Shown here: positions 1 through 6,125 of the stretch, in pieces | How positions within the stretch are numbered: position 1 is the first letter of the stretch | How the letters are laid out: each line of letters starts with the position of its first letter | Source of the DNA: Vulcanimicrobiia bacterium | GTDB lineage: Bacteria > Vulcanimicrobiota > Vulcanimicrobiia > Vulcanimicrobiales > Vulcanimicrobiaceae | Length of the DNA: 13,813 nucleotides | Assembly (NCBI GenBank): GCA_025451135.1 | Contig: JANWKW010000096.1 | Location: 1-13,813, forward strand | Direction of reading: 5' to 3' | Made by a program: the position numbers and the translations under genes | Notes under the pieces: generated by a model | Seen by the model: only the letters and a program-made list of their open reading frames with translations | What the model was told of the DNA's origin: nothing | Databases searched by the model: none

Positions 1-638
1 GCCTGCATGAAGACCGCGCCGGCCAGCGTCGTCAGCGTCACGTTGGTCGTACCGGATTTGTTCGCGCTCGCGTTCTTATTGAGCAGCGAGGCGACGCCGG
101 CGACCGTGATCAGCGGGATGCTCACCTGACTGCTTCGCACCATCCAGGGCGTCCCGTTCGCGCCCGGCGTCTCGCCGACCACCGCCACGATCGTCGCCGA
201 CGGTTTCGCAAGGCCGGCGGCCGGCGCCGGCGGCTGGCACGAGATCACCAGCGCGTTGACGATCAGGGTGCTCGTCTCGGATTGCCAGAGCAGGTAGAAG
301 TGGGTCGCGTAGCCGTTCGAGTAGACGAACACGACGCCGCCCAGCGTGTCCGGATCGGCGCAGCGCTTGACCAGATCGTCGGTCGTCCAGCCCGGCTCGG
401 CGAGTACCCACGGCCGCGCGGAGTCCGGCAGCGGATCGAACGACTTGCGGACCTCTTCGGCGATCGAGAGCGTGATGGCGGCGCTCTTGTCGCCTTCGGA
501 GACCACGTAGAATTGCTTGGCAAGCGAACCGAGGACCGGCGTGGAGACGTCGGACGGTTTCGTGCCGGTCGCGCCTATCGTTCCGACGACCATCGCGAGC
601 AGCAGCGCGCGAGTCGCGACGAGTCGTAGCAGTCGCAC
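1..638 (-). CDS. Exported protein of unknown function (3' end outside window)
   Basis: I do not recognise this family. The reading frame is open from a GTG at 638-636 to the window edge, giving 212 codons with no stop. The GTG is preceded, after 7 nt, by a good Shine-Dalgarno sequence (AAAGGGAG on the minus strand). The N-terminus has two early arginines, then a hydrophobic stretch at about residues 10-24 (ALLLAMVVGTIGA), consistent with a Sec signal peptide. Residues 40-125 contain aromatic and acidic segments such as KQFYVVSEGDKSAAITLSIA, and later residues give SATIVAVVGETPGANGTPW. Cysteines occur near residues 86 and 129, so a disulfide is possible after export. The protein is probably an envelope or secreted factor. 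It diverges from the DUF900 hydrolase across 36 bp, which hints at co-expression but proves nothing. The reading frame and start are well supported; the function is unknown. Confidence 0.72.
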   Translation of the reverse strand, partial: MRLLRLVATRALLLAMVVGTIGATGTKPSDVSTPVLGSLAKQFYVVSEGDKSAAITLSIAEEVRKSFDPLPDSARPWVLAEPGWTTDDLVKRCADPDTLGGVVFVYSNGYATHFYLLWQSETSTLIVNALVISCQPPAPAAGLAKPSATIVAVVGETPGANGTPWMVRSSQVSIPLITVAGVASLLNKNASANKSGTTNVTLTTLAGAVFMQ

Positions 639-643
639 TAGGC

Positions 644-671
644 GGCTCCCTTTCGGCCCCCGAAAGGAGCC
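644..671. repeat. Inverted repeat carrying both divergent ribosome binding sites
   Basis: The left arm (644-656, GGCTCCCTTTCGG) and right arm (660-671, CCGAAAGGAGCC) are complementary over 12 bp with a single bulged C, around a 3-nt loop. The plus-strand Shine-Dalgarno (663-669) and the minus-strand one (about 647-654) each fall in the 3' arm of the hairpin their own mRNA would form. Part of the symmetry is expected because two SD sequences face each other, but it extends beyond the SD cores on both sides. Confidence 0.6.
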
Positions 672-674
672 TCC

Positions 675-1574
675 ATGCTTGCCCCCGCGGCTTCGGCGCT
701 CGCGACCGCCCTGGTGCTGATCGGCGCGGGCCGCGCGCCGCGCTACGAGACGGCACGGTTCGGCCCGGAATGCGTGCGTCATCGCACCGCCGTGCATCTG
801 AGCGGGTCGTCCGGCGCGGCGTTCTTAGGCCGGGCGCGCGCGCGCGGCGTGCGGCGCGTGGTCGTCTTCGTGCCCGGCTTCGCGACCGGCGTGCCGAAGG
901 GACTGCACGCCGCGCGACTGTTCGGCTCCGTGGTCGGCCCGGCGGATCTGCTGCTCTACGTCGATTGGGGTTCGGCCGGCAAGAAATACGACTACCTGCG
1001 CGACGCCCGCACGGCCGCCAAGAACGCCCCGGCGCTGGCCGACCTGCTGCTCGGCCTGCATCGCGCGCTGCCCGGCCGCGAGGTCGACGTGTTCGCCCAC
1101 AGTCTCGGCACGCGGATCGTGGCGCTGGCACTGGCCAAGGTCAAACCGAGCGCCGATCGGCGCCCGATCGTCGAGCGGGCGGTCCTGGCCGCGCCGGACA
1201 TGACGATCGCCGACTACATGCGGGCGATCGCGCGGATCCCGGGGCCGTTCGACCGGGTCACGCTCTACGTCTCGCGTCGCGACCGCGCGCTGTTGCTCTC
1301 GACCGTGATCAACCTCCACCATCGCCTGGGGCGGATCACCGCCTGGCGCACGCCGATCGCCCGGACCGACGTGGTCGACGCCAGCGCCGCCTCGACCGGG
1401 CTCGACGGTCACGGCTACGCCATCTCGGATCCGGCCCTGATCGTCGATATCGGCCGAACCCTGGCCGGTGCCCCGGTCCCCCACGCCGACTGGAAGCACG
1501 CCAAGCCCGACGCCGTCAGCTGGACCTACCTGGCCCCGCCGCGGAGCACCCCGTCCCCGGCCGTCTGCCCCTAA
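675..1574 (+). CDS. DUF900-type alpha/beta hydrolase
   Basis: This is a 299-residue protein with an alpha/beta-hydrolase core of the DUF900 kind, a family of predicted serine hydrolases without a well-defined substrate. Residues 61-70 (RVVVFVPGFA) look like the strand and oxyanion-loop region. The nucleophile elbow is FAHSLGTR with Ser143. The segment LAAPDMTIADYM (171-182) and LYVSRRDRAL (197-206, candidate acid Asp203) are typical of the family, and GHGYAI (His246) supplies the candidate catalytic histidine. The first 20 residues are moderately hydrophobic (SALATALVLIGAG), so a signal peptide or membrane anchor is possible. The ATG at 675 is chosen because AAAGGAG lies 5 nt upstream. The gene ends with TAA at 1572-1574, and no T-rich terminator follows. 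A lipase or esterase activity is plausible, but no substrate can be assigned. Confidence 0.82.
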   Translation: MLAPAASALATALVLIGAGRAPRYETARFGPECVRHRTAVHLSGSSGAAFLGRARARGVRRVVVFVPGFATGVPKGLHAARLFGSVVGPADLLLYVDWGSAGKKYDYLRDARTAAKNAPALADLLLGLHRALPGREVDVFAHSLGTRIVALALAKVKPSADRRPIVERAVLAAPDMTIADYMRAIARIPGPFDRVTLYVSRRDRALLLSTVINLHHRLGRITAWRTPIARTDVVDASAASTGLDGHGYAISDPALIVDIGRTLAGAPVPHADWKHAKPDAVSWTYLAPPRSTPSPAVCP

Positions 1575-1623
1575 TAAAAGGTCCACACCCCTCATCCCCG
1601 AACAGGGGGCACTGGCCGCAGGG

Positions 1624-1653
1624 TTGATCCTCCTCGAAGGTGTCGAGTATAGG
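1624..1653 (+). promoter_or_regulatory. Candidate sigma70-type promoter upstream of RNase E
   Basis: TTGATC (1624-1629) and TATAGG (1648-1653) each match four of six consensus bases and are separated by 18 bp. They lie in the only sizeable intergenic stretch before rne. Transcription would begin near 1660, giving a leader of about 160 nt. This is a pattern match only; in GC-rich DNA such matches carry moderate weight. Confidence 0.3.
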
Positions 1654-1679
1654 GTCCCGGGCAGCCGGATAGTTTTCAA

Positions 1680-1790
1680 TCGAGCGCGCCGGTGCGCAGA
1701 GGCGTACCCGCTCGAAGGCGATCGCAAGGCAACCCCAGTGAGGGAGCAGTGCCGGCAGGGTCGCCCGCGGAGGAGTTCAAGCTGAACGCC
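1680..1790 (+). promoter_or_regulatory. Candidate structured 5' leader of RNase E mRNA
   Basis: The stretch can fold into consecutive hairpins. First, TCGAGCG (1680-1686) pairs perfectly with CGCTCGA (1709-1715). It encloses, past a 4-nt bulge, GGTGCGC (1691-1697) pairing with GCGTACC (1702-1708, one G-U) around loop AGAG. Second, a nested arrangement has GGCGA (1717-1721) with TCGCC (1761-1765), GGCA (1728-1731) with TGCC (1750-1753), and CCC with GGG inside. Third, a GGAGGAG purine run (1769-1775) is followed by a small hairpin (GTTCA...TGAAC, 1775-1787). I see no known riboswitch signature (TPP, SAM, cobalamin, glycine, c-di-GMP) and no convincing small ORF. RNase E leaders in enterobacteria mediate autoregulation through mRNA decay; a similar role here is inference. 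Confidence 0.35.
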
Positions 1791-1821
1791 GCACGCGCTC
1801 GCGCTAGTGTAAGGTTACGAT

Positions 1822-4683
1822 TTGTCTACCGAGATCCTGATCTCGAGCGACCCCTGGGAGAACCGGGTCGCCATCCTTGAAGACGGCGCGCTCGCCGAGC
1901 TCTATATCGAACGCGAAGAGAAAGTCATCGGTTCGATCTACAAAGGGAAAGTCCAGAACGTCCTGCCCGGCATGGGCGCGGCGTTCGTCGACATCGGACT
2001 GGGGCGCAACGCGTTCCTCTACGTCGACGACATCAGCAAACAGCCCCTCAACATCGGCGACGTCGAGATCACGCAGGGCCGCAGCGGCTTCACGATCTCG
2101 GACAAGGCCAAACGGGGCGACGACATCCTGGTGCAGATCGTCAAGGAGCCGCGCGGCCTCAAAGGCGCGCGCATCTCCACCAACGTCTCGCTGCCGGGTC
2201 GCTACCTGATCCTGATGCCGAACGGCCGCTTCTCGGGCGTCTCGCGCAAGGTCGAGTCGGCCACCGAACGCGATCGCCTCAAGAACATCATGAAGCGCAT
2301 CCGTCCCGAAGGCATGGCGACGGTCGTGCGCACGGCCGCGACCGGCGTGAGCGAAGCGGAGCTGATCGCCGACCTCGGCGTGCTGATCCGCATGTGGCAC
2401 GGCATCCTGGAGACGTACAAGCGCGCGGCCTCGCCGTCGCTGCTCCACCAGGACATGAACCTCGTCTACAAAGCGGCGCGCGATTTCGTGACCGCCGACG
2501 TCGACAAGGTGCTGATCGACAACGAAGAAGAGTACAACAAGGTCCGCAACTTCCTGCAGCTGCTCGGCCCGCAGTATCTCGACCGCGTCGAGTACTACAA
2601 GGGCGGCGACGCGCTCTTCGAGGACTACCACGTCAACGAAGATCTCGCGAAGCTGATGAAGTCCACGGTCAAGCTGCCGTCGGGCGGTTCGATCGTGATC
2701 GAGGCGACCGAAGCGCTGACCGTCATCGACGTCAACTCCGGCAAGTTCACCGGCGGCAAGAACCTCGAAGACACGATCACCAAGACGAACATGGAGGCCG
2801 CCGCGGAAGTGGCGCGCCAGGTGCGTCTGCGCGACATCGGCGGCATCATCGTCGTCGACTTCATCGACATGTCGAGCGAAGCGTCGCGCAACAAGGTCAT
2901 CAAGATCCTCGAGGACGGCCTGCGCAAGGACCGCACGCGCTCGACCATCCAGTCGTTCTCGAACCTCGGCCTGCTGGAGTTCACGCGCAAGCGCATCGGC
3001 AAGGACCTGGGCGCGCAGCTGCGCGGCTCGTGTCCGACCTGCAGCGGCTTGGGCACCGTGCTCTCGTCGCAGTCGGTCGCGCTCGACACGCTGCGCCGGG
3101 TGCGCGAGGTCGGCAAGAGCGGCCAGCCGGTGGTGGTCCACGCCGCCCCGACGGTCGCGTCGCAGCTCGACTTCTGGTACGAAGACGAGACCGACCAGCT
3201 CTCCAAAGAGCTCTCGTGCGAGATCCACGTGCGCGTCGATCCGATGCTCCATCCGGAGCGCTCGCGCGTCGAGACGGTCGCCAAGTTCGAGGAGAGCATC
3301 GGCGAGGTGGTGCGCGTCGGCGACGAACATCAGGTCGAACTGCTGCCCGGACGTCTGCCCAACGCGACGTCGGCTGCGGCCGTGGTTGCCGGACACGTCG
3401 TCGAGGTCGAGAACGCCGCGAACAACGCGGGCGGTTCCGCCCGGATCAAGATCATCGACGTCGACGACGCCGACGACTACGTGCTCGCCGAGATGCTGAC
3501 CGCGGGCGTGCCCGCGGCCAAGGGTGAAGGCGCCGCCAAACGCAAGCGCCGTCGCGGCGGACGCAAGGCGCCGCTCACGGCCGCCGAGCAGACCGCCCAG
3601 CTCAAGGAGCTCGCCAAGGAGGCCTCGGAGTTCGCGAGCGCGCGTCCGCCGATCGGCATCACCGCGATCTCCGAAGAGGAAGAAGCGCTCGATAAGAAGC
3701 TCTCGGCCGAAGCCAAGGGCGAGCGCACCGCCGACGCGATCGTGATCGCCAAAGGCGAAGCCCACGACGGCGACGAGCCGGAACTCGACGCCAACGGCGA
3801 GCCGCGCCGTCGTCGCCGTCGTCGCGGACGCGGCGGACGCGGACGCGGCGGCTCCAACGCGGCGCCGGCCGCCGAATCGTCGCCGCAGGTCCCGCACGCG
3901 CGCGGACCGGTCCGCGCCGCCGCCCCGGCTCCGGTCGCGGACGTCGACGAGGACGAAGGCGACGAAGAAGAGATCGCGCCGAACGCCGCCGGACAGCCGG
4001 CCGACGGTGAGGGCGGGCGCAAGCGCCGCCGTCGCCGCCGCCGTCGCGGACGCGGCGGACGCGGAGGCGAGAACGGTGCGGCCCAGGCCGAGCCGGGCAC
4101 GCAGCCGCCGGGGTCCGTCCCGGATCGCCACATCTTCCGCGTCGGAGCGGGCGGCGATGCCGAACCGACCGGCGAGGTCGCGCCGCGCGAACCGTCGCGC
4201 GCCATGACCCTGCGCCGCGCTCACCCGCCGGCCGTGGACGCTCCGCCGCCGTCGTTGAAGGCGCCCGAGGAGAAGGTCAAAGCCACCAAACCGGCTCGCC
4301 GCCGTCGTCCGGAGGCTCCCGCGCCGGCCGGCGAACTCGCGTCGGTCAAGCAGCATGCCCTGCCCCCGGCCGAGCCGGAGGCCGCGCCGGCGAAGCGCAC
4401 CTCGGGACTCAAACGCGTCGTCCCGAAGGCGAAGGCAACTGCCGAGCCTGTCATCCCGAGCGTGGCGGCGCAGCCGCGTAGTCGAGGGACCGCCACCAAG
4501 ATCGCCGCACCGAAGAAGGCCGCGCCGGCCAAGAAAGCCGCCCCCGCCAAGAAGGCCGCGCCGGTGAAGAAGGCCGCCTCGACCGAAAAGAAAGCCGCTG
4601 CTCCGAAGAAAGCAGCGGCGGTGAAGGCTCCGGCAAAACGCAAGGTCGGCAGCACGGCTGCGACCACGCGCAAGAAGAAGTAA
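1822..4683 (+). CDS. rne: Ribonuclease E/G with long basic low-complexity tail
   Basis: This 953-residue single-strand endoribonuclease acts in mRNA decay and rRNA processing. The catalytic half is canonical: an S1-like RNA-binding region at about 35-125 (GSIYKGKVQNVLPGMGAAFV), then metal-binding Asp303 (VIDVNSGK) and Asp346 (IVVDFIDM), then the zinc-link motif CPTC with Cys404 and Cys407. These positions equal those of E. coli RNase E. After about residue 560 the protein turns low-complexity: KRKRRRGGRK (573-582), an acidic block then R7-GRGGRGRGG (662-677), a second acidic block then R8-GRGGRGG (735-749), and a histone-H1-like KKAAPA tail (895-953). Such tails usually bind RNA and scaffold a degradosome. 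The TTG start at 1822 is nearly forced because an in-frame TAA sits at 1810-1812. TAAGG lies 7 nt upstream, and the N-terminus aligns with the family. Residues about 876-890 are encoded by a palindromic repeat. Confidence 0.96.
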   Translation: MSTEILISSDPWENRVAILEDGALAELYIEREEKVIGSIYKGKVQNVLPGMGAAFVDIGLGRNAFLYVDDISKQPLNIGDVEITQGRSGFTISDKAKRGDDILVQIVKEPRGLKGARISTNVSLPGRYLILMPNGRFSGVSRKVESATERDRLKNIMKRIRPEGMATVVRTAATGVSEAELIADLGVLIRMWHGILETYKRAASPSLLHQDMNLVYKAARDFVTADVDKVLIDNEEEYNKVRNFLQLLGPQYLDRVEYYKGGDALFEDYHVNEDLAKLMKSTVKLPSGGSIVIEATEALTVIDVNSGKFTGGKNLEDTITKTNMEAAAEVARQVRLRDIGGIIVVDFIDMSSEASRNKVIKILEDGLRKDRTRSTIQSFSNLGLLEFTRKRIGKDLGAQLRGSCPTCSGLGTVLSSQSVALDTLRRVREVGKSGQPVVVHAAPTVASQLDFWYEDETDQLSKELSCEIHVRVDPMLHPERSRVETVAKFEESIGEVVRVGDEHQVELLPGRLPNATSAAAVVAGHVVEVENAANNAGGSARIKIIDVDDADDYVLAEMLTAGVPAAKGEGAAKRKRRRGGRKAPLTAAEQTAQLKELAKEASEFASARPPIGITAISEEEEALDKKLSAEAKGERTADAIVIAKGEAHDGDEPELDANGEPRRRRRRRGRGGRGRGGSNAAPAAESSPQVPHARGPVRAAAPAPVADVDEDEGDEEEIAPNAAGQPADGEGGRKRRRRRRRRGRGGRGGENGAAQAEPGTQPPGSVPDRHIFRVGAGGDAEPTGEVAPREPSRAMTLRRAHPPAVDAPPPSLKAPEEKVKATKPARRRRPEAPAPAGELASVKQHALPPAEPEAAPAKRTSGLKRVVPKAKATAEPVIPSVAAQPRSRGTATKIAAPKKAAPAKKAAPAKKAAPVKKAASTEKKAAAPKKAAAVKAPAKRKVGSTAATTRKKK
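4449..4490 (+). repeat. Palindromic repeat element, copy A (inside rne coding region)
   Basis: This 42-nt element begins TGTCATCCCGAGCG and ends GTCGAGGGAC, with an inner hairpin GCGGC (4465-4469), loop GCA and GCCGC (4473-4477). It matches copy B (4684-4725, opposite strand) at 36 of 42 positions. It is translated in frame as VIPSVAAQPRSRG, with no frame disruption because 42 is a multiple of three. The encoded segment breaks the surrounding Lys/Ala/Pro-rich pattern, which fits insertion into a tolerant tail. Confidence 0.8.
4513..4584 (+). repeat. Imperfect 18-nt tandem repeat encoding KKAAPA units
   Basis: Four consecutive 18-nt units (4513, 4531, 4549, 4567) encode KKAAPA, KKAAPA, KKAAPV and KKAAST, followed by more degenerate EKKAAAP/KKAAAV units. 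They form the lysine-rich end of RNase E and resemble histone H1-like Lys/Ala/Pro tails. Such repeats are prone to length change by slippage. Confidence 0.8.
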
Positions 4684-4725
4684 CTCCCTCGATTACGCGC
4701 CTACGGCGCTACGCTCGGGATGACA
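4684..4725 (-). repeat. Palindromic repeat element, copy B (convergent intergenic spacer)
   Basis: Read on the minus strand, this starts TGTCATCCCGAGCGTAGCGC and ends TAATCGAGGGAG. It begins at the first base after the rne stop codon and ends one base before the stop codon of the convergent S41 peptidase gene. The inner hairpin is GCGCC (4697-4701), loop TAC and GGCGC (4705-4709). It may fold in both transcripts and protect or end the two convergent mRNAs, but there is no T-tract, so it is not a classical intrinsic terminator. Confidence 0.8.
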
Positions 4726-4726
4726 C

Positions 4727-6118
4727 TTAGGGATTGGTGCCCGTCGCGGCGGCGGGCACCGGGGTATTGACGCTCAGCTTCGCGAGCTTGCCATTGATGA
4801 AATCGATGGCTCGCTGGAGCTGGGCGTCTTTTTTCGGATCGCCGAGCACCGACTTGGGCGCCTCCGCGACCACGATGTCGGGCGTGATGCCCTTGTGGTT
4901 GATGTCGTGGTTGTGCGGCGTCAGATACCGCGCGATCGTGACCTTGACGGCCGAGCCGTCGGGCATCGGCCAGATGTTCTGCACGACGCCCTTGCCGAAC
5001 GTCTGCGTGCCGATCAGCGTGCCCGCGTTGTCGTCCTGGATCGCGCCCGAGGTGATCTCCGACGCCGAGGCGGTGTGTCCGTTCACCAGGACCGCGAGCG
5101 GAAGCGGCGAGATCGCCGAGCCGTCGTCGTACGTCGTGACGATCTGCGAACCGCGCTGCTCGACCGAGACGATCGGGCCGTTCGGGATGAACTTCGAACT
5201 GACCGCGACCGCCGCCGTCAGGTAGCCGCCGCCGTTCTCGCGCAGGTCCATGATGATCGCCTGCGCGCCGTCGCGCTGCAGACGATCCAGCGCGGTCGCG
5301 ATCTCGGTCGCGGTCTCGCTGCCGAAGACGCTCAACTGCAGGTAGCCGATCTTGTTCGGCAGCATGCGCTCGTAGACGCTGAGCTGGTGGATCTTGGCGC
5401 GCGTGATGGTGATCGGCGCAAGCGTCTTGCCGTCGCGCTGCACGACCAGCACGACTTGCGTGCCTTCTTTGCCGCGCAGATGCGTGCTGGCCTTTTGGAT
5501 CTCGAGTCCCTTGGTCGAGAGCCCGTCGATGCTCACGATGATGTCGTCCTGCTTGACGCCGGCCGTGTCGGCCGGCCCGTTGGGCACGAGGTTCGTGACC
5601 GAGATCATCTTGGTGGCGTCGTCGGTGCCGATCACGATGCCGGTGCCGCCGAAGTCGCTGCCGTCGAGGTCGGTGTTGAGCGCCGCGTACTCCTTGGGAT
5701 CCAAGAAGACGGTGTAGCGGTCGTGCACCGAGTTGAGCATGCCGGCCATCGCCGCATACGACAGCAGGTGCGACGAGACTTTCGCGCCGGACTCCTTCGA
5801 GGCGGCGGCGACGGCGCGATTGACGGCCGAGACGTTGCCCTGCGGGTCGAGCGCCGCGCGGATCGGCGCCAGCTTGGGAGCCTTGACGCCGGCGTGCTTC
5901 ATCATCAGGATCAGCGTGTCGTGCGCGCCGTTGAGGATCGCTTGCGGATCGGTCTTCTTGTAGTAGTCCTGCGTGAGGTGGGCGTACGTCACGGCCACTT
6001 CTTCGGCGTCGAGCGAGGCCGAGGGGGACGCAGGCGCCGCGCTCGAGGCGGGCACGTGCAGGCAGGCGAACGCGAGGGCGGCCGCCAGGGCGAGTGAGAA
6101 GGGACGCTTGAAGGTCAT
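4727..6118 (-). CDS. ctpA: S41 carboxy-terminal processing peptidase (PDZ), distal paralog
   Basis: This 463-residue exported serine protease of the CtpA/CtpB/Tsp family cleaves substrates after recognising their C-termini. A Sec signal peptide spans about residues 1-27 (LALAAALAFACL, cleavage near SSAA). An N-terminal helical region runs to 145, and a PDZ domain at about 150-240 has VPNGPADTAGVKQDDIIVSI. The S41 core follows, with the substrate-loop motif DLRENGGG (291-298) and the serine-lysine catalytic set: Ser351 (TASASEI), Asp362 and Lys376 (TFGKG), with the 11- and 25-residue spacings of E. coli Tsp. The ATG at 6118 follows TTAGGA, which overlaps the upstream paralog's stop. The two genes are only 7 nt apart and probably translationally coupled. 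It is the last gene of the minus-strand run and abuts palindromic repeat B. Likely substrates are envelope proteins such as wall hydrolases (inference). Confidence 0.94.
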   Translation of the reverse strand: MTFKRPFSLALAAALAFACLHVPASSAAPASPSASLDAEEVAVTYAHLTQDYYKKTDPQAILNGAHDTLILMMKHAGVKAPKLAPIRAALDPQGNVSAVNRAVAAASKESGAKVSSHLLSYAAMAGMLNSVHDRYTVFLDPKEYAALNTDLDGSDFGGTGIVIGTDDATKMISVTNLVPNGPADTAGVKQDDIIVSIDGLSTKGLEIQKASTHLRGKEGTQVVLVVQRDGKTLAPITITRAKIHQLSVYERMLPNKIGYLQLSVFGSETATEIATALDRLQRDGAQAIIMDLRENGGGYLTAAVAVSSKFIPNGPIVSVEQRGSQIVTTYDDGSAISPLPLAVLVNGHTASASEITSGAIQDDNAGTLIGTQTFGKGVVQNIWPMPDGSAVKVTIARYLTPHNHDINHKGITPDIVVAEAPKSVLGDPKKDAQLQRAIDFINGKLAKLSVNTPVPAAATGTNP

Positions 6119-6125
6119 GGTATTC

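Noticed and set aside
76..1131. Minus-strand open frame overlapping the DUF900 hydrolase and the exported protein
   Set aside because: The translation is an Arg/Ala/Pro string without domains. It conflicts with two better-supported genes that have SD sequences and sensible N-termini.
1595..1609. CCCC-GAACA-GGGG hairpin after the DUF900 hydrolase as a terminator
   Set aside because: The stem is only 4 bp and no T-tract follows on the plus strand, so intrinsic termination is not supported.
1782..1880. A small leader ORF from CTG after GGAGGAG overlapping the rne start
   Set aside because: CTG is a rare initiator, the product is Arg-rich without a recognisable pattern, and it overlaps rne in another frame; not enough to call.
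1804..4356. A very long open frame (about 850 codons) antisense to RNase E
   Set aside because: It is a mirror of the GC-rich, third-position-biased rne gene. Its translation is dominated by Arg, Asp, Leu and Val with no recognisable domain, and rne on the other strand is unmistakable.
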